From contig NZ_JAHXBU010000043.1 in the NCBI RefSeq assembly GCF_020178975.1, forward strand, positions 124,001-188,000: a DNA stretch of 64,000 bases. Direction: 5' to 3'. Made by a program: the position numbers and the translations under genes. Source of the stretch: Cesiribacter sp. SM1. Lineage in GTDB: Bacteria; Bacteroidota; Bacteroidia; Cytophagales; Cyclobacteriaceae. Every line of letters begins with the position of its first letter. The first letter of the stretch is position 1. The notes under the pieces were generated by a model. It did not search any database and was not told the origin of the DNA. It saw only the letters and a program-made list of their open reading frames with translations. Shown piece by piece: positions 29,917-38,999 of this stretch.

Positions 29917-31104
29917 TTATGCAAGGATTTCAGTCACCTGACCAGATCCTACGGTGCGGCCACCTTCGCGAATCGCAAAGCGCAGACCTTTTTCCATAGC
30001 GATCGGCTGGATCAGTTCCACCTCGATAGAAACGTTATCACCAGGCATAACCATTTCTACACCTTCTGGAAGACGAATCTCGCCAGTTACGTCAGTTGTA
30101 CGGAAGTAGAACTGTGGACGGTATTTGGTGAAGAATGGCGTGTGACGACCACCTTCTTCTTTTGAAAGAACGTAGATCTCAGCCTTGAACTTTTTGTGTG
30201 GGTTAACTGACTTAGGTTTGCAGATAACCATACCACGACGGATCTGCTCTTTGTCGATACCACGCAGCAGGATACCTACGTTGTCACCAGCCTCACCACG
30301 GTCCAGGATCTTGCGGAACATCTCAACACCAGTTACGGTAGAAGTCAGTTTCTCAGCACCCATACCAAGGATTTCTACAGGCTCGCCAGTGTTAACGATA
30401 CCACGCTCGATACGACCGGTTGCTACAGTACCACGACCAGTGATAGAGAACACGTCTTCGATTGGCATCAGGAACGGCTGGTCAGTCAGACGAGTAGGCT
30501 CTGGGATATAATCGTCAACTGCGTTCATCAGTTCTTCGATTTTAGCAACCCACTGAGCATCGCCGTTAAGGCCACCAAGTGCAGAACCTTGAATTACAGG
30601 AATATCATCACCCGGGAAGTCATAGTCGCTAAGCAGTTCGCGGATTTCCATTTCTACAAGCTCAAGAAGCTCGGTGTCATCCACAAGGTCTACTTTGTTC
30701 ATGAATACAACCAGTGCTGGTACACCTACCTGACGAGACAGCAGGATGTGCTCACGAGTTTGTGGCATTGGTCCGTCTGTTGCAGCTACTACCAGAATTG
30801 CACCGTCCATCTGAGCGGCACCAGTAATCATGTTCTTCACATAGTCAGCGTGACCAGGGCAGTCTACGTGTGCGTAGTGGCGCTTGCTGGTTTCGTATTC
30901 TACGTGTGAAGTGTTAATGGTAATACCACGCTCTTTTTCTTCAGGAGCATTGTCGATAGATGAAAAGTCACGCATTTTAGCAAGACCTTTCTCAGCTAGT
31001 ACTTTAGTAATAGCAGCTGTTAAGGTAGTTTTACCGTGGTCCACGTGGCCGATAGTGCCTATGTTTACGTGGGGCTTCGACCGGTTAAAGGTTTCCTTAG
31101 CCAT
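29917..31104 (-). CDS. tuf: Elongation factor Tu
   Basis: EF-Tu delivers aminoacyl-tRNA to the ribosome. The 395-aa protein starts [20 protein letters not shown] and has G1 [22 protein letters not shown] and NKVD, and the two C-terminal beta-barrels ending [15 protein letters not shown]. It is transcribed after tRNA-Tyr, tRNA-Gly and tRNA-Thr and is closed by its own terminator. Only one tuf copy is in the window; it is separated from fusA by the rpo/rpl block. Confidence 0.99.
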   Translation of the reverse strand: MAKETFNRSKPHVNIGTIGHVDHGKTTLTAAITKVLAEKGLAKMRDFSSIDNAPEEKERGITINTSHVEYETSKRHYAHVDCPGHADYVKNMITGAAQMDGAILVVAATDGPMPQTREHILLSRQVGVPALVVFMNKVDLVDDTELLELVEMEIRELLSDYDFPGDDIPVIQGSALGGLNGDAQWVAKIEELMNAVDDYIPEPTRLTDQPFLMPIEDVFSITGRGTVATGRIERGIVNTGEPVEILGMGAEKLTSTVTGVEMFRKILDRGEAGDNVGILLRGIDKEQIRRGMVICKPKSVNPHKKFKAEIYVLSKEEGGRHTPFFTKYRPQFYFRTTDVTGEIRLPEGVEMVMPGDNVSIEVELIQPIAMEKGLRFAIREGGRTVGSGQVTEILA

Positions 31105-31156
31105 ACTTGAAAATCCCTCGGTTTAGTTACGAATGTTAGTTGAAATAAAAATTTTG

Positions 31157-31228
<72 letters not shown>

Positions 31229-31294
31229 TTTTAAACCATCAGATTATTGCTAATCTGAAAACTTTCCCCCAATCCCTTCTGGATCAGATAAGCG

Positions 31295-31367
31295 AGCGGG
31301 AGACGAGGTTCGAACCCGCGACCTACAGCTTGGAAGGCTGTCGCTCTACCAACTGAGCTACTCCCGC
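31295..31367 (-). tRNA. tRNA-Gly (anticodon TCC)
   Basis: The 73-nt cloverleaf has acceptor arms GCGGGAG and CTCCCGC, anticodon stem ACAGC/GCTGT with loop CTTCCAA (anticodon TCC), T-loop TTCGAAC and discriminator T. CCA is not encoded. Confidence 0.97.
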
Positions 31368-31440
31368 TTATTTTCTCAATACATGGGAAGCTAAACTTTT
31401 ATAGCTTCTTTACTAATGCACTTTTGTTGCCAAAAGTTCG

Positions 31441-31523
31441 TGGGGAGAGAAGGATTCGAACCTTCGAAGTCGTAAGACAACGGATTTACAGTCCGTCCCA
31501 TTTGGCCGCTCTGGAATCTCCCC
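31441..31523 (-). tRNA. tRNA-Tyr (anticodon GTA)
   Basis: The 83-nt class II tRNA has acceptor arms GGGGAGA and TCTCCCC, anticodon stem ACGGA/TCCGT with loop CTGTAAA (anticodon GTA), a long variable arm (TGTCTTACGACTTC), T-arm GAAGG-TTCGAAT-CCTTC and discriminator A. CCA is not encoded. It is the first element of the tRNA-tuf unit. Confidence 0.97.
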
Positions 31524-31573
31524 CTACACTCAAATCTTACCTGCAGCGCAGACATAATTTGATTTCGAGTGTG

Positions 31574-31604
31574 CAAAATTATATGCTTTTTTAATTATAT
31601 CAAA
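31574..31604 (-). promoter_or_regulatory. Promoter for the tRNA-Tyr-Gly-Thr-tuf unit
   Basis: Minus-strand -7 box TAATTTTG (31574-31581) followed by CACA, and -33 TTTG (31601-31604), separated by exactly 19 nt. This is one of the cleanest Bacteroidota promoters in the window, about 50 nt upstream of tRNA-Tyr. Confidence 0.8.
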
Positions 31605-31634
31605 CTATGACCGGAAAAAAATGCAGATTACACC

Positions 31635-34190
31635 CTAAAAGAAATTCTTATACTGCTCCAATACCCTCGGATCTTTCTCTTTTTCAGCTATTTCGCGCAA
31701 CATAGATTCTTTTTCTGCAAGGCTCTGCTGGATGGCCAGCGCATAAAAGGCTCCTAAACGTACATTATATGCCTGGTGATTGGTAGCATATTCCTTCAAC
31801 AGCCCGGCTCCTTTTTCTACCTGATCCTGCGGCGCCTGCATCAGGTACTGCCCGAAGTAGTTAATGAAATAGTACAGATCGTTACCCGAAAGCCTGTTAA
31901 GCTGTTTCACATACCAGTCGTACTTATCTGTTTTTTGGGTTGCCGCATAATAATCCGCCAGGGCCAGGATAACATCAACACCCCGGGCATCTTCCAGCCC
32001 CTTAAAAACTGCATCTTTATCTGTGGCATCACCCAGGGCATAGCCATAAACAGAAGAGGCAACCACAGCATAGGATCGGTCGTCAAGCCCCTTGCGGAAT
32101 TGCTCCCGGTATGTTCCGGGTTCGGTTGTTGCCAGCAGCGCCAGGGCATCGGCACGCACCAGGCTACTTTTGTCTGTTTCTGCAATCCGTGCTATCTGGT
32201 TAAGCACGGCCTGCCTGTCACTGCTCTGGTAATCATCAAAGGCAGCCAGGGCAAGCCTGCGGATAAAGCTGGAGCTATCTGCCAGGGCAGCATTCAGAAT
32301 TTTTCGGGTTTCAGGAGTTTTGTCTTCCAGCAGTGAGTTTAAGGCCTTATAGCGGCTGATGTAGTTTTCGGCAACCTGAAACTGGTAGCGCATCGCTTCA
32401 GGCGTTTTGTTGTGCGTTACTTCGGCCAGCAGCTGCTCTTCTGCATCAAACAGCACCAGCTGCGGCTGCTGACTCGCCGGGAAGGTAAACTCCTGCTTTT
32501 GCTCATTGATCCGGATGGCGTAGCGGGTTTTCTCCCCGTTTATGAATACATCTACATATACGGGCAGCACATATAGCGGAAATTCGGTTAGGTCCTGCTG
32601 CTGTTCTACCTGCAGCACCACCCTGCCTCCTTCCCAATGGCTTTCTACATTTAAGACCGGGTGTCCGCTTGCAAGAAACCACTGGCTGAAAAACCAGTTC
32701 AGGTCTTCGCCGGTCACTTCTTCGAATGCCAGTCGCAGGTCGTGCACCTCTACCGGCTTAAACTCATTTTTCTTCAGGTAACGATTAAGGGAGGCAAAGA
32801 AGGCATCGTCGCCAACATATTTGCGCAGCATATGCAATATACGGCTACCCTTGGCATAGGTATGGCTGTCGAACATATCCTCCCGATCGTTATAGTAGTA
32901 GCGGATCAGGTCTACCTGCTTTTCAGAAGCTTCCCTGAAATAGGAATCGCCCTGGTTAAGCAGCACTTCCGCAGCGGCGTCATCGCCATACTTATAGTCG
33001 GTCCATAAATATTCCGAATATTCTGCAAAGGCTTCGTTAAGCGTTAGGTTTGCCCAGGATTCCGTTGTTACCAGATCGCCGAACCACTGATGGAAAAGCT
33101 CATGGGCAATGATGTAATCCCAGTTTTCATCCAGCAGGTAGCGGTCGTCTACCTGCAGCGACTCCATAAACAGGGAGGCAGAGGTATTTTCCATGGCCCC
33201 GGAGACATAATCGCGCACCACTACCTGGGCGTATTTTGGCCAGGGATATGGATAGCCCAGAATTTCGGAGAAGTAGGTGAGCATCTCCGGTGTATTGCCA
33301 AAGATGGCTTTAGCCCAGCGCTGATACTCCGGCTCTACATAATACTCTACAGGAATACCATTCCATTTATCTTCTACCACGGCAAAATCGCCGATGGCCA
33401 TCATAAAAAGATAAGGGGCATGTGACTGATCCATACGCCAGTAGTCGGTGCGGGTACTATCGTTAACAAGGGTAGATTGTACCAGTATACCATTGGAAAG
33501 TGTTTTGTAGCGGTTGTTTACCGTAATGTATACCTCCTGGGTGGTTCTCTGATTAGGGGCATCTATGGTAGGGAACCACTTAGAATTAGCTTCGGTCTCG
33601 CCCTGAGTCCATATTTGCCTGGGTTTGTTGGGATCTGCCCCCAGCGGGTTAATGAAATACAAGCCTTTATCGGCTGTAATGGCATCGCTCCCTCCTACCG
33701 GCAGTTCATTTGGCTTGGCTGTGTATTCTATCTCTACGAACAGGGCCTCGTTACGGCTATACTCCCGCTCCAGGTCTATCACCAGCTGAGCTCCGTCGTA
33801 GGTATACTTAAGGGGCTTGTTGCTACTGCCCTCCAGAAGCTGTACACTGTGCAGGTCAAAACCTTTTGCATCCAGCACCAGCGTACTCTGCGGGTAAAAC
33901 CAGGGGCGCAGCTCCAGCGTTGCCTTACCAAGCAGGTGCTGCTTTTGCCAGTCGAAAGATACATCGAGCCTGGTATGCACCAGGTCGAACAGCCTGGTTT
34001 CGGCCTGGCGGTAGTTATGGATACTGGCCTCAATACCGGCCACATCCGGTGCCGATGAATCTGCCACAATTGCAGCTTCTGGTGCTGTTTCTGGAATTTG
34101 AGTTTGTTGAGGAGCAGATGAACGACAGGAAGCAAACTGAAGCAGCAAAAAAACAGCTGCTAAAAACTTGCCGTGTGTGCTATGCAGCAT
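31635..34190 (-). CDS. Secreted M1-family zinc aminopeptidase (lipoprotein)
   Basis: The 851-aa protein is a gluzincin aminopeptidase that trims N-terminal residues from peptides. It has a lipoprotein-type signal peptide ending FASC (Cys22; Phe at -3 is unusual), a beta-sandwich domain, GAMEN at residues 331-335, zinc site HELFH at 363-367 with Glu386 as third ligand, and a C-terminal helical region of HEAT-like repeats (from about residue 590, e.g. ADSSSFIRRLALAAF). It probably acts at the outer membrane or periplasm on imported peptides. It is divergent from the biotinyl protein and has no obvious partner gene. The exact substrate is unknown. Confidence 0.93.
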   Translation of the reverse strand: MLHSTHGKFLAAVFLLLQFASCRSSAPQQTQIPETAPEAAIVADSSAPDVAGIEASIHNYRQAETRLFDLVHTRLDVSFDWQKQHLLGKATLELRPWFYPQSTLVLDAKGFDLHSVQLLEGSSNKPLKYTYDGAQLVIDLEREYSRNEALFVEIEYTAKPNELPVGGSDAITADKGLYFINPLGADPNKPRQIWTQGETEANSKWFPTIDAPNQRTTQEVYITVNNRYKTLSNGILVQSTLVNDSTRTDYWRMDQSHAPYLFMMAIGDFAVVEDKWNGIPVEYYVEPEYQRWAKAIFGNTPEMLTYFSEILGYPYPWPKYAQVVVRDYVSGAMENTSASLFMESLQVDDRYLLDENWDYIIAHELFHQWFGDLVTTESWANLTLNEAFAEYSEYLWTDYKYGDDAAAEVLLNQGDSYFREASEKQVDLIRYYYNDREDMFDSHTYAKGSRILHMLRKYVGDDAFFASLNRYLKKNEFKPVEVHDLRLAFEEVTGEDLNWFFSQWFLASGHPVLNVESHWEGGRVVLQVEQQQDLTEFPLYVLPVYVDVFINGEKTRYAIRINEQKQEFTFPASQQPQLVLFDAEEQLLAEVTHNKTPEAMRYQFQVAENYISRYKALNSLLEDKTPETRKILNAALADSSSFIRRLALAAFDDYQSSDRQAVLNQIARIAETDKSSLVRADALALLATTEPGTYREQFRKGLDDRSYAVVASSVYGYALGDATDKDAVFKGLEDARGVDVILALADYYAATQKTDKYDWYVKQLNRLSGNDLYYFINYFGQYLMQAPQDQVEKGAGLLKEYATNHQAYNVRLGAFYALAIQQSLAEKESMLREIAEKEKDPRVLEQYKNFF

Positions 34191-34245
34191 AAAGCTTGAA
34201 ATTTTTTTTAACTTGAGCCCTACTTTTCATACAACACTAATATGC

Positions 34246-34743
34246 ATGTATCAGGCAATTGTAAATAACGGAAATGTTTTTCAGATAAGCCAAACCAACG
34301 GCACGCTCACCATCAACGACCAGCCTTTAAACTGGGACCTGGCCCAGCTGCCGGGCAGTGGCTTTCATATTATCATGAACAACCGCGCTCACCTGGCCGA
34401 AATGGTAGAGTACAGGGAAGAGGAAAAAACCTACCTGATTAAAATAAACGGAAAAATACTGGAGATAAAGCTGAAAGACCGATACGATCTGCTGCTTGAC
34501 CAGCTGGGCATGACAGATTTGGCCAGCACCCGGGTAAACCAGATAAAAGCACCTATGCCCGGCCTGATCCTTGATATTAAGGTAGCTCCCGGCGACAGCG
34601 TGAAGAAAGGTGATCCGCTACTGATCCTGGAAGCCATGAAAATGGAAAATGTGTTGAAGAGCCCCGGCGATGGCCATGTACAGGCTATTGCAGTGAAGAA
34701 AGGCGATAGTGTTGAAAAGAACCAGGTACTGATACAGTTTTAA
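34246..34743 (+). CDS. Biotinyl-domain (BCCP-like) carrier protein
   Basis: The C-terminal 75 or so residues form a biotinyl/lipoyl domain with the biotin motif EAMKMEN (Lys132 is the predicted biotin site) and the usual PMPGLI and [10 protein letters not shown] turns. Residues 1-90 are a poorly conserved beta-rich region. I chose the ATG at 34246 ([12 protein letters not shown]); the longer frame starting at 34168 runs back into the opposite-strand peptidase gene. Similar proteins carry carboxyl groups for acyl-CoA carboxylases or decarboxylases, but no carboxylase gene is adjacent here. pyrH follows on the same strand with its own promoter. Confidence 0.85.
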   Translation: MYQAIVNNGNVFQISQTNGTLTINDQPLNWDLAQLPGSGFHIIMNNRAHLAEMVEYREEEKTYLIKINGKILEIKLKDRYDLLLDQLGMTDLASTRVNQIKAPMPGLILDIKVAPGDSVKKGDPLLILEAMKMENVLKSPGDGHVQAIAVKKGDSVEKNQVLIQF

Positions 34744-34815
34744 AATGGCTTTTGCATTCTCCTAAAATCAGGCAGGCACTTGCAATTTTAGGTAGGAAAG
34801 GCAGGGGCATATTGC

Positions 34816-34823
34816 TATATTTG
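34816..34823 (+). promoter_or_regulatory. Promoter -7 box for pyrH-frr
   Basis: TATATTTG followed by CGCC matches the -7 consensus and lies 36 nt before the pyrH ATG. No clear -33 TTG is visible at 19-20 nt. Confidence 0.55.
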
Positions 34824-34859
34824 CGCCGGCATAGACTTAGGGAAATAATCTGCAGCAGC

Positions 34860-35573
34860 ATGAAATATAAACGCATATTACTTAAACTTAGTGGCGAAGC
34901 CCTTATGGGCAATCAGCAGTTCGGTATAGATCCGCACCGGCTGGAGCAATATGCTCAGGAAGTAAAAAGGGTAAAAGAGCTTGGCGTGGAGCTGGCCATT
35001 GTAATTGGTGGTGGCAACATTTACAGGGGCATACAGGCCGAACGTACCGGTATAGACCGGGTTCAGGGCGATTATATGGGCATGCTTGCCACGGTTATAA
35101 ACGCAATGGCGCTGCAGAGCATCCTGGAAAAACACGGCATCTACACCCGCCTGATGTCGGGATTTAAGATTGAGCAGGTGTGCGAGCCCTTTATTCGCCG
35201 CCGCGCCGTTCGCCACCTGGAGAAAGGACGAGTGGTGATTTTTGGAGCAGGTATTGGCAATCCTTATTTCACTACCGACTCTACTGCTTCCTTAAGGGCT
35301 ATAGAAATTGAGGCCGATGTGGTACTGAAAGGAACCCGTGTAGATGGCGTTTATACCGCCGACCCGGAGAAAGATCCAACAGCCGAACGTTACAGCAATA
35401 TATCGTTTCAGGAAGTATTTGAAAAAGGGCTAAGTGTAATGGACATGACTGCAATTACCCTGTGCCAGGAAAACAATCTGCCTATAATTGTTTTTGATAT
35501 GAATAAGCCTGGCAACTTATATAATCTTGTGGTTGGCGAAGATGTAGGTACCCTGATCACTGCAAAAAAGTAA
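34860..35573 (+). CDS. pyrH: UMP kinase
   Basis: The enzyme phosphorylates UMP to UDP with ATP and is the first committed step to UTP and CTP. From the ATG at 34860 ([17 protein letters not shown]) it is 237 aa, the family length, with the GGGNIYRG nucleotide-binding loop and the [12 protein letters not shown] segment. A longer in-frame start at 34752 lies upstream of the promoter box and was rejected. It forms a two-gene unit with frr, a common pairing. Confidence 0.97.
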   Translation: MKYKRILLKLSGEALMGNQQFGIDPHRLEQYAQEVKRVKELGVELAIVIGGGNIYRGIQAERTGIDRVQGDYMGMLATVINAMALQSILEKHGIYTRLMSGFKIEQVCEPFIRRRAVRHLEKGRVVIFGAGIGNPYFTTDSTASLRAIEIEADVVLKGTRVDGVYTADPEKDPTAERYSNISFQEVFEKGLSVMDMTAITLCQENNLPIIVFDMNKPGNLYNLVVGEDVGTLITAKK

Positions 35574-35619
35574 AAGGGCCAGAATTTTTCTATTGCTAAA
35601 CTTTTAACAGAACATACCC

Positions 35620-36183
35620 ATGGAAGAAGAAATCCAGTTACGCCTGGAAGAAGCCCGGGACCTGATGCGCAAAACTATTGAGCACACCAACAGCGAGTTA
35701 ACTAAAATCAGAGCTGGTAAAGCGCTGCCCAGCATGCTGGACGATGTGCGTGTTGACTACTACGGTTCTCCTACTCCTGTGAGCCAGGTTGCTACCGTTA
35801 ACACACCCGATGCCCGCACCATCGTAATCCGTCCGTTCGAGAAGAAAATGCTAAGCACCATTGAACGGGCCATTATTAACAGCGACCTGGGCATGACTCC
35901 CCAGAATGATGGTGAAATCATTCGCCTTACCCTCCCTCCCCTTACAGAAGAGCGCCGCCAGTCCTTAGTAAAGCAGGCAAAGCAGGAAATTGAGCAGGGC
36001 AAGATCAGCATTCGCACCATCCGCAAGGATGCGAACAACCACATGACCAAACTGCAAAAAGAAGGTGTTTCTGAAGACCAGGTTAAGCGTGGCCAGGACC
36101 AGGTGCAGCAGCTTACCGATCAGTTTATCGAAAAAATCGATGAGCTCTTCACCAAAAAGGAAAAAGACATCATGACGGTTTAA
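35620..36183 (+). CDS. frr: Ribosome recycling factor
   Basis: RRF, with EF-G, splits post-termination ribosomes. The 187-aa product has the three-helix bundle pattern with RKTIEHTNSELTKIRAGKAL, the DYYGSPTPVSQVATV hinge segment, and a C-terminal helix. It lies 46 nt after pyrH and is followed by a terminator. Confidence 0.98.
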   Translation: MEEEIQLRLEEARDLMRKTIEHTNSELTKIRAGKALPSMLDDVRVDYYGSPTPVSQVATVNTPDARTIVIRPFEKKMLSTIERAIINSDLGMTPQNDGEIIRLTLPPLTEERRQSLVKQAKQEIEQGKISIRTIRKDANNHMTKLQKEGVSEDQVKRGQDQVQQLTDQFIEKIDELFTKKEKDIMTV

Positions 36184-36210
36184 GGCACTTCAAAAGTCTT
36201 AAAATCAATA

Positions 36211-36243
36211 AACCCTGCTGCACCCGGTGCGGCAGGGTTTTTT
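36211..36243 (+). terminator. Intrinsic terminator after frr
   Basis: Arms AACCCTGC-T-GCAC and GTGC-G-GCAGGGTT pair around a CCG loop with one U-G pair, followed by TTTTTT. It lies 27 nt after the frr stop, in the convergent frr-nadD gap. Confidence 0.85.
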
Positions 36244-36292
36244 AATGCTTTGTTCCTGAGAGACCACCCGATTCTTCTGAACAGGCAGTGCT

Positions 36293-36865
36293 CTAGATAT
36301 AAAATCTCCTGATCTTAATATGCTCCTCTACCCTGGCGGGTACCAGGTAACGAATATTTTTATGCTCCTGCAGGCGACGGCGTATGTAAGTGGCAGAAAT
36401 ATCTACCAGGGGAGCCTCCACCAGTCGTACATTTGCATGGGTGCGCAGCTCCGAGGGCTGGGCTCCGGGGCGGGGATATACATATAAACCCCACTGTTCC
36501 AGTATCACGCTGCTGTTCTTCCATTTAGGAAAGCTCGCCAGGTTATCTTCTCCTATGATCAGCTTAAACTCATGCTGCGGATATTTATCACCCAACCAGG
36601 CCAGGGTATCTACCGTGTAGCTGGGCCGTGGCATCCTGAACTCAATATCGGTTGCTTCCAGGGCATCGTTATCTTCAATGGCCAGACGTACCATATCCAG
36701 CCTGTCGAACTCGTGCAGCAGTGTTTTGGAGCTTTTAAAAGGGTTTTGGGGCGATACCACAAACCACACCCGCTGCAGATCGGTATCTGCTACCATGGCG
36801 TTGGCAATCATGAGGTGGCCAACATGTATAGGATTGAATGAGCCGAAAAACAGCCCGATTTTCAT
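36293..36865 (-). CDS. nadD: Nicotinate-nucleotide adenylyltransferase
   Basis: The enzyme makes deamido-NAD from nicotinate mononucleotide and ATP in NAD synthesis. The 190-aa product has the nucleotidyltransferase signature [10 protein letters not shown] (residues 8-17) and the second motif [10 protein letters not shown] (ISxTxxR type). Its ATG overlaps the gmk stop by 4 nt, so the two are translated as a unit. Confidence 0.95.
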   Translation of the reverse strand: MKIGLFFGSFNPIHVGHLMIANAMVADTDLQRVWFVVSPQNPFKSSKTLLHEFDRLDMVRLAIEDNDALEATDIEFRMPRPSYTVDTLAWLGDKYPQHEFKLIIGEDNLASFPKWKNSSVILEQWGLYVYPRPGAQPSELRTHANVRLVEAPLVDISATYIRRRLQEHKNIRYLVPARVEEHIKIRRFYI

Positions 36866-37464
36866 AGTACAACTGACTTAACGGCTGGCATACCTTTCGC
36901 AATAAAAGTATCAACCAGCTCCTGGGCTTTCTGCAGCGAAGTTTCCAGATCTTCGTTCACCAGGGTTATATCAAACTGGTTTTCAAATTTCATTTCAAAC
37001 TGTGCCTTGAACAAACGCTGCGAGAGTGCGTTATCTGTTTCTGTTTTTCTATCCCGCAGGCGCTGGGTGAGCACTTCCAGGGAGGGTACTTTCACAAAAA
37101 TGGCAAGGCCGTTATCACCAAAGAATTCTTTCAGGTGCAGGCCTCCCTTTACATCCACATCAAAAATAACGTGCCGGCCTTCTGCCCAGATGCGTTCTAT
37201 TTCTTCTTTAAGGGTACCGTAAAAGTTGCCGGGATATACTTCTTCCCATTCAACAAAGGCATTCTGATCGATCTTTTCCTTAAACTCTTCGGGGGTAAGA
37301 AAGTAGTAATCTTTACCATTCTGCTCGTTACGTCCGCGTTTGTCGCGGGTGCAGGCAGAAATAGAAAACCCCAGGCTGGGGTTTGTCTGTAACAGATGCT
37401 TTACGATAGTGGTTTTGCCAGAACCCGAGGGAGCGGAGAAAATGATGGCCTTGCCCTGATGCAT
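36862..37464 (-). CDS. gmk: Guanylate kinase
   Basis: It phosphorylates GMP to GDP. The 200-aa protein has the P-loop [10 protein letters not shown] (residues 10-19), the GMP-binding segment [22 protein letters not shown] minus its final residues, and the lid region [14 protein letters not shown]. It lies 29 nt after the anti-sigma-like gene and overlaps nadD by 4 nt. Confidence 0.96.
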   Translation of the reverse strand: MHQGKAIIFSAPSGSGKTTIVKHLLQTNPSLGFSISACTRDKRGRNEQNGKDYYFLTPEEFKEKIDQNAFVEWEEVYPGNFYGTLKEEIERIWAEGRHVIFDVDVKGGLHLKEFFGDNGLAIFVKVPSLEVLTQRLRDRKTETDNALSQRLFKAQFEMKFENQFDITLVNEDLETSLQKAQELVDTFIAKGMPAVKSVVL

Positions 37465-37493
37465 TAAGAAAACTGAAGTTTTAGACTAGAGTA

Positions 37494-37751
37494 TTAAGCT
37501 GTCTCGTTGACTTTAGAACGAATTACGGTTACAAGATCCGTTGGTACCGGCTTTTTTTCAAGCTTGCTGCGCAAAATATTGCGGATTTCTGACTCTATGT
37601 TGTAGTTGCGGTAGCAAGGCATGCATTCTTCTATGTGATGCATGTAATACTCTTTCTCTGTATCGGAAGCCTCGCCATCCAGCACCAGCTGAAGAATCTC
37701 CAAGCATCGGTCATGCTCAGAACAACACCCTTGATTATCCGTTTTTTCCAT
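37494..37751 (-). CDS. Small zinc anti-sigma-like protein
   Basis: The 85-aa protein has the anti-sigma zinc motif HxxxCxxC (His39, Cys43, Cys46, in MHHIEECMPC) with additional upstream cysteines (Cys9, Cys10, Cys16). It has no membrane segment, so it would be a soluble, possibly redox-sensitive, ZAS-type anti-sigma factor. It begins 60 nt after the ECF sigma gene on the same strand, the usual arrangement for a sigma/anti-sigma pair. Binding to the upstream sigma factor is inferred from context. Confidence 0.75.
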   Translation of the reverse strand: MEKTDNQGCCSEHDRCLEILQLVLDGEASDTEKEYYMHHIEECMPCYRNYNIESEIRNILRSKLEKKPVPTDLVTVIRSKVNETA

Positions 37752-37811
37752 TGCTCAAGTATTAGTTTAGCCAGATAAAAAAATTAAACCTATATCAACA
37801 CCCGTTGATGC

Positions 37812-38561
37812 TTAATAGCCCATTGATTGTGCATATGAACGAAGTTTATCCTTAAGCAGGTTACGTGCGCGGTGAAGGCGGCTGCGTACCGTGCCAATCG
37901 GGATATCCAGTATTTTTGCCATCTCCTCATAGGTAAACCCTTCCAGGTCGCAGAGGATGATAACGGTGCGGAAGTCTACTGCCAGCGAATTCAGTGCGTT
38001 AGACACTTCATCACCGATCATATCCCGTAACGATTCCACCCTTAAATCGGTTGTCATCTCTACCTGGGCATCTTCCGAATTATAATACGATTCAACATCA
38101 TTATAGTCTACCTTAGCAGGTTCTTTGCTCTTCTTTCGGTAGTCGTTAATGAAGCTGTTTTTCAATATCCGGAACAGCCATGCTTTTGCATTGGTTCCTT
38201 CCTCAAATGAATTAATGAAACGGAAAGCCTTAAGGTAGGTTTCCTGCACCAGATCCTTCGCGTCGTCCTCATCGAAGGTTAGGCGAAAGGCAAAGTTATA
38301 CATCGCATCTATATGAGGCAAAAACTCACCATCAAAGATGCGCATCTTTTGTCTTTCGGAATAACGTTCTACGGTAACTTCACCTTCAGGAGCATCTGCT
38401 AACTGATCCTCATCAGAATCGTTCGTATCCCCGGAATCATCGTTATCATCATCTTCTCCTGATTTGTTGGTATAACGATTTTCCTCAGAGCGATCTTCAT
38501 CATCTGAATAATTCTGTCCTGTTGGCTCCCAATCTTCGTTCTCAATCATAAGGCGGGGCAT
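37812..38561 (-). CDS. ECF-type RNA polymerase sigma factor with acidic N-terminal extension
   Basis: Regions 2 and 4 of sigma-70 are clear: region 2 at about residues 80-145 (FLPHIDAMYNFAFRLTFDED, then LVQETYLKAFRF) and region 4 at about 190-245 (EGFTYEEMAKILDIPIGTVR). It lacks region 3, so it is an ECF factor. Residues 1-70 are an Asp/Glu/Asn/Ser-rich segment (e.g. SGEDDDNDDSGDTNDSDED) that most ECF factors lack. The start at 38561 gives MPRLMIENEDWEP; a later Met at residue 73 (KMRIFDGEF) would remove this extension. The gene heads a unit with the anti-sigma-like gene, gmk and nadD. Confidence 0.9.
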   Translation of the reverse strand: MPRLMIENEDWEPTGQNYSDDEDRSEENRYTNKSGEDDDNDDSGDTNDSDEDQLADAPEGEVTVERYSERQKMRIFDGEFLPHIDAMYNFAFRLTFDEDDAKDLVQETYLKAFRFINSFEEGTNAKAWLFRILKNSFINDYRKKSKEPAKVDYNDVESYYNSEDAQVEMTTDLRVESLRDMIGDEVSNALNSLAVDFRTVIILCDLEGFTYEEMAKILDIPIGTVRSRLHRARNLLKDKLRSYAQSMGY

Positions 38562-38999
38562 TTAGAAAATTCTTTCTTCTTTAACTGGCATACGAAGAAT
38601 ACTGTTATCGCACACAGCATATTTTCGTATTTATTAACTACACAATACAATCTTTACCACACTGCCTGGGGGCCTGGCAGCCGGTTTAAAGCATTTAAAC
38701 GTAATTCAACAGCCTATGGTATAGACTCCTGCCAATAACACTATACAGCCTGCATAATGTTTAAGCCGGTAAGCATAATACCTCCAGGTCTTTATCTGCT
38801 GTTAAAGTTTGAAAAATACAGAGCAGGACAATTAAGCAGCACCATTCCGCACATTAACCTGCTGCTACATTTATTTATACAGAAGGTTCAGTCTCTTTTA
38901 AACAAGGCCGGCTAAAAAGCTGCTGCACATCAGCTCATTTTTAAGGCTGTTGATTAAATCTTCGCTATTTTTACGCCCATAACTGTTGATCTGCCTAAA
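38562..38999. other. 438-bp gap between divergent sigma and glycosyltransferase genes
   Basis: No convincing ORF, tRNA or terminator is visible. It should contain the divergent promoters, but I found no perfect TAnnTTTG box. The nearest candidates are TATTTTTA about 25 nt before the glycosyltransferase and A/T-rich stretches at the sigma side, where an ECF-type promoter of unknown consensus could lie. Confidence 0.4.
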
